The notes under the pieces are model-generated. The model did not search any database. It was given only the letters and a program-made list of their open reading frames with translations, and was not told where the DNA came from. A stretch of 64,000 bases of DNA from NCBI GenBank assembly GCA_945903445.1, contig CAMDNZ010000002.1:1-64000 (forward strand), written 5' to 3'. Positions 42,785-51,763 of the stretch are shown here, piece by piece; position 1 is the first letter of the stretch, and each line of letters starts with the position of its first letter. Source of the DNA: Bordetella parapertussis (GTDB lineage: Bacteria > Pseudomonadota > Gammaproteobacteria > Burkholderiales > Burkholderiaceae_B). The translations under genes were made by a program, and so were the position numbers.

Positions 42785-43839
42785 GGCTTCGCCAGCATTC
42801 GAGCGAACAGGTCGCGATAGGCATCGCCCATGGCTTGGACGCTGCAGTTGGCGACGACCCAATCGTAAGCGAGGTCGATCTGCGCTTGGCGCGCCGCCCG
42901 GGCTTGGGGTGATATATCGAGCAGGACGTCGATTTCTTTAGCCAGGGCGGGCGGATTGCCGATGGGCGCCAGTCGGCCTCGACCCTCGGCGCAGGATTCG
43001 CGCAGACCGCCAGCCGCAGTAGACGCCACCGGCACCCGCGCCAGCATGGCGTCCAGCACGCTGCTGCCCAGACCTTCGATGGACGAACTCATGACGAACG
43101 CATCCATCATCGGGTAGAACTGTTCGACATCGCGGATAAACCCGACCAGCTTGTAGCGATCCTCCAGGCCCTTTGCCTTGACGCGCGCCTGCATCTCGTC
43201 GCTCATGGGGCCGCGGCCGAAATGCACCAATACGGTATCCGGCGTTTGAATGTGCGCGACCGCGTCGACCAGCGTAGCGGGATCTTTGTCGATGGTGAGC
43301 GCCGCGCAGGTGGCGACGATGCGCTTGCCTTCCAGTCCGTGCTCGCGTTTGAAGGCGGCAATCCGGCCCGGATCCGGCGTGAAGGGTTGGACGGCCGACG
43401 AGATCAGGTCGATGTTTTTCACGCCGCCTTCGACCAAAGCTTCGGCGCACGCCCGACTGATGGCGATGACTTTGTCGGCCAGGCGATACTTCACCAGCGT
43501 GAGCCGACTGTTAAACGCAAAGGCGACTCGGCGGGTGGCGACCACAGGCCGGCCATGAAAGGGGCGCGCGGCAACGGCCCACGTCAGTGCGCCACCCGTT
43601 TGCGAGTGAACCAGATCGTAGTGTCGGCCCACCTTGGCCAATGCAGCGAGTGCCCGAAAGCCACTACCGCACTCGTGTACCGTGAAGCCTTCGGCAAGGG
43701 CGCGTTCGGCCAGCAACTCGCCCTCGCGCGCCAATAAACCAACCTCGACGCCCGTGTCGCGCAAGCGTTGCATGGTCCATAGGGTTTGGCGCTCGCCGCC
43801 GCGCCAGCCGCGTTCGAGATTGAGTTCGAGGATTTTCAT
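42781..43839 (-). CDS. Glycosyltransferase family 4
   Basis: A 352-residue GT-B-fold enzyme. The N-terminal MKILELNLERGWRGGERQTL sets the start and has the glycine-rich acceptor loop. The donor-binding part has VLVHFGRGPMSDEM and SSSIEGLGSSVLDAMLARVPV with the E-x7-E-like motif. The frame extends upstream to 43878 without a good ribosome-binding site. It is probably a cell-envelope sugar transferase; donor and acceptor unknown. It is located beside the MFS gene on the same strand, with no other glycan gene. Confidence 0.82.
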   Translation of the reverse strand: MKILELNLERGWRGGERQTLWTMQRLRDTGVEVGLLAREGELLAERALAEGFTVHECGSGFRALAALAKVGRHYDLVHSQTGGALTWAVAARPFHGRPVVATRRVAFAFNSRLTLVKYRLADKVIAISRACAEALVEGGVKNIDLISSAVQPFTPDPGRIAAFKREHGLEGKRIVATCAALTIDKDPATLVDAVAHIQTPDTVLVHFGRGPMSDEMQARVKAKGLEDRYKLVGFIRDVEQFYPMMDAFVMSSSIEGLGSSVLDAMLARVPVASTAAGGLRESCAEGRGRLAPIGNPPALAKEIDVLLDISPQARAARQAQIDLAYDWVVANCSVQAMGDAYRDLFARMLAKP

Positions 43840-43911
43840 GGAGGGCAGGGCGCGTGGGGCCGCGCTTCGGTTCAGCAAAAAAGGAATTATCGCCGCTTTG
43901 CAATGCAGCGG

Positions 43912-45102
43912 TCATGCCGTCACGAATCGACGAGCGCGCGCGGTCTGCCACAGCGACAGCGCGAAAATCACCAAGCCGCCAGCGGCCAGGGCGGCACCGA
44001 CCCATGCGGTAGAGGTCCAGCCGTAGCCATGCGCGATGGCCATGCCACCCAACCAGGCGCCCAGCGCATTGGCGACGTTGAAGGCCGAGTGATTCAGCGA
44101 GGCGGCCAGCGTCTGAGCGTCGGCCGCGACATCCATCAGCCGGATCTGCAAGGGCGAGACGAGTGCGACGCATGAGCCCACCAGCAGCATGTTCGGCAGG
44201 GCTAGCCAGGCGTGGGGAGCCGTGAAGGGCAAAGCCGACAGGACGACGATGCTCCAGACCAGCACGATGCCGATGGACGGAATCAGCGCTCGGTCGGCCA
44301 GCCAGCCGCCGACGAGGTTACCGCCGATCATGCCCATGCCGAACAGCGCCAGACCGACCGGCACCCAGCTCTTGTCGAGCAACGTGACCTGAGTCAAGGT
44401 GGGGGCGATGTAGCTGAACACCGAGAACAGCCCGCCGAAGCCGACCGCACCGATGGCCAGGAGCATCCACATCTGGCCATTACGCAAGGCACTGAGTTCG
44501 CCGCGGGCGCTGCTCGGTCGCTCGTTGTGCGGCTCGGGCACCAACAAGGTCACCAGCAGCATCGTCAACAGGCCGATGGCACCGACCAGCGCGAAGGCAG
44601 CGCGCCATCTCAGCCACTGGCCCAGCCAGGTCGCGAGGGGATTGCCGATCAGCGCCGATAGGGTGATGCCCAGCATGACCTGGCCGATGGCGCGACCGCG
44701 CTGAGTCGGGCCGACCATAGAGGCTGCCAGCAAGGCCGCCACACCGAAGTACGCACCATGCGGCAGGCCGCTGGCGAAGCGCATCGCCATGATGGGTAAA
44801 TAGCCGGGTACCAGAATGCTCATGAAATTGCCGACGGCAAACATCGCCATCAATACCATCAATAGTCGGCGGCGCGGCATGCGTGCGCCCAGAATGGCCA
44901 GCACCGGGGCGCCGACCACTACACCCATGGCGTAGGCACTGATCAAATGGCCGACTTGCGGTTCTGTGATGGCCAGATCGACACCAACGTCTGGCATCAG
45001 ACCCATCATGACGAATTCGCCGGTACCGATACCGAAGCCGCCGACGGCCAGCGCAAATATTGCCCAGCGAATCGCAGCGGGAGAAAGAGGGAAAGAAGAC
45101 AT
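43912..45102 (-). CDS. MFS transporter, DHA1/AraJ-like drug or sugar exporter
   Basis: A 396-residue transporter with twelve membrane segments. Diagnostic segments are FGIGTGEFVMMGLMPDVGVDL and the loop LGARMPRRRLLMVLMAMF, both seen in the AraJ/YdhP/Cmr group of the DHA1 family. It probably exports drugs, arabinose-like sugars or purine derivatives. The ATG at 45102 is the natural start; the upstream 190 bp hold the divergent copper chaperone promoter. Confidence 0.85.
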   Translation of the reverse strand: MSSFPLSPAAIRWAIFALAVGGFGIGTGEFVMMGLMPDVGVDLAITEPQVGHLISAYAMGVVVGAPVLAILGARMPRRRLLMVLMAMFAVGNFMSILVPGYLPIMAMRFASGLPHGAYFGVAALLAASMVGPTQRGRAIGQVMLGITLSALIGNPLATWLGQWLRWRAAFALVGAIGLLTMLLVTLLVPEPHNERPSSARGELSALRNGQMWMLLAIGAVGFGGLFSVFSYIAPTLTQVTLLDKSWVPVGLALFGMGMIGGNLVGGWLADRALIPSIGIVLVWSIVVLSALPFTAPHAWLALPNMLLVGSCVALVSPLQIRLMDVAADAQTLAASLNHSAFNVANALGAWLGGMAIAHGYGWTSTAWVGAALAAGGLVIFALSLWQTARARRFVTA

Positions 45103-45295
45103 GGTTGGAGATCAGGTGAGACGCAGGCGGGCGACGCATGTTGCGTCGCATCAATTCGCTAGTATCGCCGGGTCTGGGGTCACTTGGGAAGCGCTGGCTA
45201 TACATGCCCGCGTTCGAAGCGTGGTTTTAGGCCGCGTGTCCGTTCCCGCCGCTGACGCATACAATGCAAACTCCCCTGGTTCGAGGAGTTCCGCC

Positions 45296-45808
45296 ATGCG
45301 TCGATTCGCCTTTGTCGTGCTTGCCGCTTTGTGTGCGCCCGTTGCCACGGCGCACGACGCGAGTGCTCATTCTGCCGCCGGCCACGCTGCGAGTTCGACT
45401 GCCGCACCGGACCAGGCCACCAAAGGGCCGGCCGACGATGTGTTCGTGCGAGGGTGTTGGGTGCGCAACATGCCTGCCAATCTACCGTCGGCGGCCTATT
45501 TCGTGATCGTCAACAAGCGGATGTTTTCGATCGAGGTCACGGGCGTGAGCAGCCCCGCCTACGGCAGCGCCATGATGCATGCCACCGAGCATACTGGTGG
45601 CATGGCCCGCATGGTCGCGGCCGATCGAGTGAAAGTGTCAGGTCGCGACGGATTCGCCTTCCGTCCGGGCGGCTACCACGTGATGCTCGAAAAAAGCGTT
45701 CAGCCGCGTACGGTAGGCGAGCATGTCCCGCTGCACTTCACGTTGTCCGACGGTCACTCGCTTCAGGCCGATTGCGTGGTCAAGCCCGCCGGGGCCGTCG
45801 GTCCGTAA
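45296..45808 (+). CDS. Periplasmic PCu(A)C copper chaperone
   Basis: A 170-residue precursor with signal peptide MRRFAFVVLAALCAPVATA. The His-rich N-terminal tail (HDASAHSAAGHAAS) precedes the DUF461 core with copper ligands in MMHATEHTGGMARM and YHVMLE. It delivers Cu(I) to cytochrome oxidase CuA or periplasmic partners. GGAG lies 8 nt before the ATG at 45296, and the long frame from 44966 is rejected because it has no signal sequence. Together with the Sco and azurin genes it points to an active periplasmic copper economy. Confidence 0.85.
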   Translation: MRRFAFVVLAALCAPVATAHDASAHSAAGHAASSTAAPDQATKGPADDVFVRGCWVRNMPANLPSAAYFVIVNKRMFSIEVTGVSSPAYGSAMMHATEHTGGMARMVAADRVKVSGRDGFAFRPGGYHVMLEKSVQPRTVGEHVPLHFTLSDGHSLQADCVVKPAGAVGP

Positions 45809-46000
45809 GACCTACGTCGGCGGCTGGCTGGCGTTGCCGAACGCTCTGGTGCGCGAGGACAGATCGGTGTTGCCCGGCCCGTCTGGCCGGTACGTGACCG
45901 ATCACGGCATGGTCGAATATTTCTTAATTGTTATGGTTCTGACGTCTATTCCTGCGGGCACGCTGGCGGTATGCTTGTTTCCTTTGCCGCCGTTATCGCT

Positions 46001-46771
46001 ATGTCTACGGATCTTCAAGAGTCGCTACGCGCTTTCGAGCGCGATGGATTTGTGGTCATGCCTGGGTTCGCTTCGTCCGAGCGAATGGCCGTGCTGCGCA
46101 GCCTTGCGGTGACGCAGTTGCGCGAGGGCGTCGAACCGCTCGAACTCGAAGCCGATTTGAAATATGCCGGGGCGCCCGACAACCGCGACGCACCGGGCGG
46201 CAAGACTGCCCGTCGGCTGCTGGATGCTTACAGCCGCGGGCCGGCGTTTCAGGCTTGGGCCACCTCGCCCGACATCGCTCGTTGGCTATGCGAGTATTTC
46301 GGCAGTCCACCGGTCTTGTCCTTGGCGCATCACAATTGCGTGATGACCAAACACCCCGATTTCGGTAGCGCCACCGGATGGCACCAAGACATTCGCTATT
46401 GGTCGTTTTCAGACAGCGATCTAGTGTCGGTCTGGTTGGCCTTGGGGCCCGAGACGGCCACTAATGGCGGTTTATGGTTCATCCCCGGCTCGCATTCGGC
46501 GGCTTTCGGACGTCACCAGTTCGACGATCGTCTGTTTTTCCGCGACGACCTCAACGAGAATCGGCCGTGGCTGGCGCAGGCCCGATGCCCGACGCTCGCC
46601 CCGGGCGACGTGGTGTTCTTCCATTGCCGCCTGCTACACAGTGCTCGGCAGAACGATAGCGATGCCGTGAAACTTTCGTTGGTACACACGTATCATGGAC
46701 ACGGCTGCCGTCCCTTGCCCGATACCCGATCGGCCAGCCGTCCCGAAATTCCCTTGGAGAATCCGCTTTGA
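46001..46771 (+). CDS. Phytanoyl-CoA dioxygenase (PhyH)-family Fe(II)/2-oxoglutarate oxygenase
   Basis: A 256-residue oxygenase. The iron ligands are His and Asp in TGWHQDIRYWSF and the distal His in CRLLHSARQND. The N-terminal RAFERDGFVVMPGF is typical of the PhyH family, whose substrates range from fatty acyl-CoAs to amino acids and secondary metabolites. ATG 46001 is used; an earlier ATG at 45971 is in frame. Its stop overlaps the NUDIX gene start, suggesting co-expression. Actual substrate not inferable. Confidence 0.82.
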   Translation: MSTDLQESLRAFERDGFVVMPGFASSERMAVLRSLAVTQLREGVEPLELEADLKYAGAPDNRDAPGGKTARRLLDAYSRGPAFQAWATSPDIARWLCEYFGSPPVLSLAHHNCVMTKHPDFGSATGWHQDIRYWSFSDSDLVSVWLALGPETATNGGLWFIPGSHSAAFGRHQFDDRLFFRDDLNENRPWLAQARCPTLAPGDVVFFHCRLLHSARQNDSDAVKLSLVHTYHGHGCRPLPDTRSASRPEIPLENPL

Positions 46772-47352
46772 GTCAATCCGAGCGTTCGGACGCCCACCTG
46801 ATCGAGACCCGCCTGCATTCCGAACAGGTGTTGAAGGGCCGGTTCATTTCGGTCAATCGAGATACCGTGCGTTTGCCCAATGGCGGCGAAGGGATTCGCG
46901 AGTACGTGGTGCATCCCGGTGCGGTGGTCGTCATCGCTATGCTGGACGACGACACGGTCGTCATCGAGCGTCAATTCCGCTATTCCGTGGGTCAAGTGAT
47001 GCTGGAGTTTCCGGCAGGCAAGATCGATCCGAGCGAGCCTCACCTGGTTTGCGGTAAGCGCGAGTTGTTCGAGGAGACGGGGTATTCGGCCAAAGAATGG
47101 GCTTATGCCGGTGCGATGCACCTGGCGATGGGTTATTCGAATGAAATTCTGCACGTTTATTTTGCGCGTGGGCTGACCTCAGGCGAGCCCAAGTTGGACG
47201 AAGGCGAGTTTATCGAGGTGATCGACATGTCGGTTAGCGAGGTGCTGACGGCCTGCCGCGATGGTCGAATCACCGACGCCAAGACCCTGGCGTGCAGTCT
47301 GTGGTTGCAGAACGTTCACCGCGGCGAGTGGTTGTTAGACTGGACCGCTTGA
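46768..47352 (+). CDS. NUDIX hydrolase (ADP-ribose pyrophosphatase-like)
   Basis: A 194-residue hydrolase. The NUDIX box is GKIDPSEPHLVCGKRELFEETG followed by YSAKEW, a good match to GX5EX7REUXEEXGU. The N-terminal half has the beta-strand pattern of ADP-sugar pyrophosphatases. It starts at TTG 46768 behind TTGGAG and overlaps the PhyH stop codon (TTGA). It cleaves nucleoside diphosphate-linked compounds, most likely ADP-ribose. Confidence 0.88.
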   Translation: MSQSERSDAHLIETRLHSEQVLKGRFISVNRDTVRLPNGGEGIREYVVHPGAVVVIAMLDDDTVVIERQFRYSVGQVMLEFPAGKIDPSEPHLVCGKRELFEETGYSAKEWAYAGAMHLAMGYSNEILHVYFARGLTSGEPKLDEGEFIEVIDMSVSEVLTACRDGRITDAKTLACSLWLQNVHRGEWLLDWTA

Positions 47353-47368
47353 CCGATTCGAAGGGCGT

Positions 47369-48268
47369 TCAGACCAGCCCGACCGGCGCGCTGAAGTCCA
47401 GCATCTCTTGCGCCAGCTTGCGCAGCGCGCGCAGCATGGGTCGATGGTCGTCGCGGCGCCACTGAAACGCGTAGGACAGGGCAGGCAGGGGCGGGGCGGC
47501 GTGCAGGTAAACCAGATCGCCCCGATCGACCATGGCTTGGGCCCATGCGGTAGACAGAAATCCAACGCCCAGACCGTGTTTAAGCATGGCCGCTACGGCG
47601 CCCAGGTTGCTGCACGCCAGAATATGTTTGCCGCGCGTCTCGTGCGTATTCATCCAGACGTCCAACATGCGTGTGGTGCCGGCACCTTCGGGTAAGGTCA
47701 CGATGGTGCAATCGGCGATCGCTTCGGCGGTCCAGCGGCTATGCTGCTGAGCGAGCACAGCCGCGGCCACCCAGGCGAAGCGTGTTTCGCCGATGACCTG
47801 AGACGCAATGGCACCGGAGGTGGATGCGTCGGCGACGATGGCGCAGTCCAGCTCGCCATCGGCCAGTTTACGTTGCAAGGCATCACCCAGACCGATCTCG
47901 GGCGTGATGTGCAAGCCATGCAGCGATGCGTGCGCGCGTGCCATGAAGGGCGCGATCCAGGTCAGCGAAGTGAGCTCGCCCATGCCCATGCGACATCGTC
48001 CCACGGCGCTGCGTCCCTGCACGGCACGCGCGAGAAAGTCGTCGGTGCGTCGCAAGATTTCGCCCGCCTCTTCCAGCAAATGCTCGCCTAGCACCGATAG
48101 CGTGGCGCTGCGGCCTTCCCGGTTGAACAGCGGCGCACCCACGACCGTTTCCAACTCGGCGATACGCTTCGATAAGGACGAGACCGAGATGTTGAGTCGG
48201 CTGGCTGCAAGTCCGAAGTTGCGGCACGACGCCGCCCAATAAAAAGCTTCCAGTTGCTTGAGCGTCAT
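47369..48268 (-). CDS. LysR-family transcriptional regulator
   Basis: A 299-residue regulator with the N-terminal winged helix (MTLKQLEAFYWAASCRNFG, RLNISVSSLSKRIAELE) and a periplasmic-binding-type effector domain. The C-terminal half includes VIGETRFAWVAAAVL. It is divergent from the alpha-hydroxyacid dehydrogenase gene at 48371, 102 bp away, the classical arrangement for LysR control of the neighbour. Effector unknown. Confidence 0.9.
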   Translation of the reverse strand: MTLKQLEAFYWAASCRNFGLAASRLNISVSSLSKRIAELETVVGAPLFNREGRSATLSVLGEHLLEEAGEILRRTDDFLARAVQGRSAVGRCRMGMGELTSLTWIAPFMARAHASLHGLHITPEIGLGDALQRKLADGELDCAIVADASTSGAIASQVIGETRFAWVAAAVLAQQHSRWTAEAIADCTIVTLPEGAGTTRMLDVWMNTHETRGKHILACSNLGAVAAMLKHGLGVGFLSTAWAQAMVDRGDLVYLHAAPPLPALSYAFQWRRDDHRPMLRALRKLAQEMLDFSAPVGLV

Positions 48269-48370
48269 TGTTCGATTTATTCGAATAGTCTGGTTCTAAT
48301 AATATCGCTTTAATCGAAGCGAGTGCCGTCCTATAGTGGGACGACATGATCGATATATAAGAGACACGAT

Positions 48371-49660
48371 ATGGCCGCTCAACCTAGTGATTCCGAGGTG
48401 CTGGTACATGCGCCACACGCAGCTCCCGCCGCTGTTACGGCGTCCGGCGTCGCCCTTGAACCTGCGGCTCAGGCCGTGGCACGGCCGGTGCCGCGGCGCC
48501 TGCGCCACATTTTGTCTTTGCATGACTTCGAGGCTGCCGGGCAAGCGCACCTGCCGCGCCCGGTGTTCGGCTACGTTGCGGGGTCGGTCGAGGACAGACA
48601 ATCCGAAGGCGACAATCGGCAGGCTTTCGCCGAGTATGCTTTTCGCCCTCGGGTGCTGCGCGATGTCTCTGCACGTCGAACCGAGGTCGAGATTTTCGGT
48701 CATCGCTATAGCGGCCCAGTCGGCGTGGCCCCTATGGGTTTGTCGGCCTTGAGTGCCTATCGGGGCGATATCGTCATGGCGCGCGCGGCGCAGGATGCGA
48801 ACGTTCCGTGCATCATGAGCGGCTCGTCGCTGATTCGCCTGGAAGAGGTGATGGCCGAAGCCCCACACACCTGGTTTCAGGCCTACCTGCCCGGCAACCC
48901 CGCACAGATCGACCCCTTGATCGGTCGAGTCGAGGCTGCTGGCGTGCAAACGCTGGTCGTCACGGTCGACGTGCCTATTGCCGCCAATCGCGAGAACAAC
49001 GTTCGAACGGGATTCTCGACGCCCATGCGGCCCAGCGTCGGTCTTGCGTGGCAGGGCATGACCCATCCACGCTGGTTGTTCGGTACTTTCCTGCGCACCA
49101 TCTTTCAGCACGGCATGCCGCACTTCGAGAACAACTACGCGACTCGCGGTGCGCCCATCCTGTCGAGCAGCGTGGTGCGCGATTACTCCGATCGGGGGCA
49201 TTTGAATTGGGAGCATGTGGCCGCCATTCGTCGCCGCTGGCCCGGGCAAATGGTCATCAAGGGTATTTTGCATCCCGACGATGCTCGCTTGGCGCGCCAA
49301 CACGGCATGGATGGTGTCATCGTGTCCAATCATGGCGGGCGGCAACTCGATGGGGCGACCTCGCCCCTGCGTGTATTGCCCGATATCGCCGAGGCAGCGG
49401 GTAGCATGGTGGTCATGCTCGATAGCGGGGTGCGGCGCGGCACCGATGCACTGAAAGCGTGTGCGTTGGGTGCGAAATGCGTGTTCGTGGGCCGACCCTT
49501 GAATTACGCCGCAGCCATTGCGGGTTATGACGGTGTGCGTCATGGCCTGGCACTGATGCAAGCCGAGGTCATGCGCGATCTGGGCATGATGGGTTTGTGC
49601 GCCCTGGGCGAGCTTTCGCCGGAGAGCTTGCTGGCGCTGGCACCGCAGGGGCCTAAGTAG
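48371..49660 (+). CDS. FMN-dependent alpha-hydroxyacid dehydrogenase (L-lactate dehydrogenase-like)
   Basis: A 429-residue flavoprotein of the glycolate oxidase/L-lactate dehydrogenase/mandelate dehydrogenase family. The active-site motif is SNHGGRQLDGA with the catalytic His. Other family segments are VAPMGLSALSAYRGD, WFQAYLPG and IKGILHPDDARLARQHG. A 45-residue Ala/Pro-rich N-terminal extension before RRLRHILSLHDFE is not usual and has no signal motif. Substrate could be lactate, glycolate or mandelate. It is divergent from the LysR gene, which probably regulates it. Confidence 0.88.
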   Translation: MAAQPSDSEVLVHAPHAAPAAVTASGVALEPAAQAVARPVPRRLRHILSLHDFEAAGQAHLPRPVFGYVAGSVEDRQSEGDNRQAFAEYAFRPRVLRDVSARRTEVEIFGHRYSGPVGVAPMGLSALSAYRGDIVMARAAQDANVPCIMSGSSLIRLEEVMAEAPHTWFQAYLPGNPAQIDPLIGRVEAAGVQTLVVTVDVPIAANRENNVRTGFSTPMRPSVGLAWQGMTHPRWLFGTFLRTIFQHGMPHFENNYATRGAPILSSSVVRDYSDRGHLNWEHVAAIRRRWPGQMVIKGILHPDDARLARQHGMDGVIVSNHGGRQLDGATSPLRVLPDIAEAAGSMVVMLDSGVRRGTDALKACALGAKCVFVGRPLNYAAAIAGYDGVRHGLALMQAEVMRDLGMMGLCALGELSPESLLALAPQGPK

Positions 49661-49797
49661 TGTCGCAGGTGGCGGGCGGGCGGGCGGTCGTCGGCAGGCC
49701 GTGCGCAGACCGAAGCACCAGAAAAAGATTGGGGAACGGACGCGCTGGCGAGACGCCAATAGCCATGCCGGGCATGCGACTATTTCGGAATAGAAAC

Positions 49798-49816
49798 GAG
49801 AATCTTTATCATAATA
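49798..49816 (+). promoter_or_regulatory. Fur-box-like site upstream of the esterase genes
   Basis: The 19-bp GAGAATCTTTATCATAATA resembles the Fur consensus GATAATGATAATCATTATC at 13 to 14 positions, depending on strand. It lies just upstream of a decayed siderophore-esterase-like gene and in an AT-rich patch of otherwise GC-rich sequence. Iron-responsive repression is the natural inference. Confidence 0.45.
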
Positions 49817-49844
49817 CCGCGGCCCGTGTTTCGTTTGCCTGCAC

Positions 49845-50473
49845 TTGTGCAGCTGCGTTTGTCTACAGATTCATCGCTACGTCTGCCCACGCGTGTTTCG
49901 GCTCGCCTGGCAACCCTCGGCATGGTGCTGGCGCAGTGTTGGCGTATGGTTCTCGCCATCGGCGCTGGCTGCCGATGCCGCACCGCCCGAGCGCGTCAGC
50001 CGGAGCCACGACCGTCCGCTTGCTCAACCCGAAGGCACTCAGCGCTTCCTGTTGTCCACGCCCTTGCGCGATACCGCATATCTGGTGCAAGTGTTCGTGC
50101 CCTCAGGTCCCGCGCCCAAAGACGGTTGGCCAGTGCTGTATGCGATGGATGGCAAAGCCATTTTCGACGTGTTGGCCACGCAAGCGGACGCGGCCCCCCC
50201 AAAATCTGAACACAGTCGTCGTCGGCGTCAGTTATGACTCGCCGGGGCGTATGGATTTTGGCGCATTATTTCGCCGCCAGTCCGTCGCTGTGGTGGAACC
50301 GGCAAGCCTTGATGAGCGAGCTGCCGGGTGTATCCGTGCCTGCCGACCGACGTGGCAGCCTGACCATCATGGTCGGTGAGGGCGAGGGCGGAGCCGAGGT
50401 CGCCGGCTCGACGGCGGACACGTTCCGTCGCGAAGTGGCGCGCCGCCCCGCCCCGGTGCTTGAGTATCCCTAA
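49845..50473 (+). pseudogene. Decayed alpha/beta-hydrolase esterase gene (siderophore esterase-like)
   Basis: Three frames together spell fragments of a protein like the intact gene at 50697-51635. Frame one gives LLSTPLRDTAYLVQVFVPSG and GWPVLYAMDGKAIFDVL. At the C7 run near 50191-50197 it shifts; one C fewer restores LNTVVVGVSYDS. Then about 95 residues are missing, including the nucleophile segment GHSYAG, and the frame shifts again to AHYFAASPSLWWNRQALMSELPG. The loss of the active-site region makes it non-functional. It ends at the TAA at 50471. The preceding Fur-box-like site and the paralogue suggest a former iron-uptake role. Confidence 0.7.
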
Positions 50474-50696
50474 AGATCATGTCCGGGCTGGGACACGGCC
50501 CGACGATGCCAGCGTCCTGGGTTCGTACGCTTGATCGGTTCAGGCCAGGCGGAAAAGTTTGAAATAGAACGCGCTGGTTGTCATCGCCATAATCGCGGAC
50601 TGCCTGTAAAACCACGCGACTTGAACGTTTATGTCCCAGTGAACGCACATAGCATGTGACCTTTGCTCTCCAGCGCTTTCGAGACGTATTGTCACG

Positions 50697-51635
50697 GTGT
50701 TCGACTACCGCCGCTTCTTCGCTGTTCCCTTGTGTGTATTCGCGTTAACAGCGCCGGCTCTCAGCGAGTCTCTGGCTGCGATCGACACTACGCATTGCGT
50801 GCAAACGTCAATCCGAATACGTCCGTCCAACGACAGGCCCATTGTCGAACCTGCGGGTCTCATCCGGTTCACCGTCGCTTCGCCCATACGCGAGACGGCT
50901 TACCTTGTTCAAGCCTGGGTTCCGACAGGTCCGGCGCCCGTCTCCGGTTGGCCGATTCTCTACGTGCTGGACGGTAAGGCGGTGTTCGACTTGCTCGCTC
51001 GCGAGTTCGCGCTCGACGACCTGAGAACCGTCATTGTCGGTGTCAGTCACGATTCCGCAGGCGTGCTGGACGCACCCGCAAGAGCCTACGATTTCACGCC
51101 GCCCTCGCCGGGAGCCGATCGGCCGGTGGGTTTGCCGCGCGATCCAGAGGGGGTTAATCCCCATCCTGGCGGTGGCGCGGAGGCGTTTCTCGATGTTCTT
51201 CTGAATCGGATCGAGCCGGCACTCGTCGAACGACTCGCGCAGCAGCCCGTCGCCATCGATGCTGCGCAGCGGAGCATTTACGGACATTCCTACGCTGGAC
51301 TGTTCGTGTTGTATGCCTATCTGAAGCGTCCACAGGATTTCATTCATAGTTTTGCCGCCAGTCCGTCGCTGTGGTGGAACCGGCAAGCGCTCATGGCCGA
51401 GTTGCCTGGCTTGGAAAGGCTGGCCGGGGTGGGTGGAACCTTAAGCCTCACGATCGGTGACATCGAAGCAGGCTGCGCGCCCTATCAGTCGGCGGCTGCC
51501 GATTTTTATCGGGCCATGTCCAGGTACATTGGTCGACGCGCTTCTTTCGAGGCATTCGCAGGTCAGGACCACGGTGCGATGCTGTCGGTATCCCTGGCGC
51601 GAGCGCTGACGCAATGGGCGGTGCTACCGCATTGA
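50697..51635 (+). CDS. Alpha/beta-hydrolase, putative siderophore esterase (IroE/BesA-like)
   Basis: A 312-residue protein with signal peptide MFDYRRFFAVPLCVFALTAP ending near LSESLA, so periplasmic. The fold segments are ETAYLVQAWVPTGPAPVSGW, LYVLDGKAVFDLLA and VIVGVSHDS. The nucleophile is in RSIYGHSYAGLFVLYAYLK and the hydrophobic lid region in SFAASPSLWWNRQ; the C-terminal His is in AGQDHGAML. It starts at GTG 50697 with weak upstream signals. The family hydrolyses trilactone siderophores or other esters. It sits behind a decayed paralogue that shares more than 30 identical nucleotides around SFAASPSLWWN. Confidence 0.75.
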   Translation: MFDYRRFFAVPLCVFALTAPALSESLAAIDTTHCVQTSIRIRPSNDRPIVEPAGLIRFTVASPIRETAYLVQAWVPTGPAPVSGWPILYVLDGKAVFDLLAREFALDDLRTVIVGVSHDSAGVLDAPARAYDFTPPSPGADRPVGLPRDPEGVNPHPGGGAEAFLDVLLNRIEPALVERLAQQPVAIDAAQRSIYGHSYAGLFVLYAYLKRPQDFIHSFAASPSLWWNRQALMAELPGLERLAGVGGTLSLTIGDIEAGCAPYQSAAADFYRAMSRYIGRRASFEAFAGQDHGAMLSVSLARALTQWAVLPH

Positions 51636-51763
51636 CAGGTCGGGGCACTTTGCACAATGAGGTAGAGGCAAGTTGCACAATGTCACTGCGGGCAGAGGGA
51701 CGAGCAGGTGACACTTTGTCATCCATTGGCCATTGCCATCACTCTTGCCTGAAGGACGTTCGT

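Noticed and set aside
48296..49759. 487-codon minus-strand frame across the alpha-hydroxyacid dehydrogenase
   Set aside because: The plus strand carries an intact FMN-dependent enzyme with SNHGGRQLD; the antisense frame has no domain and reflects codon bias in a GC-rich gene.
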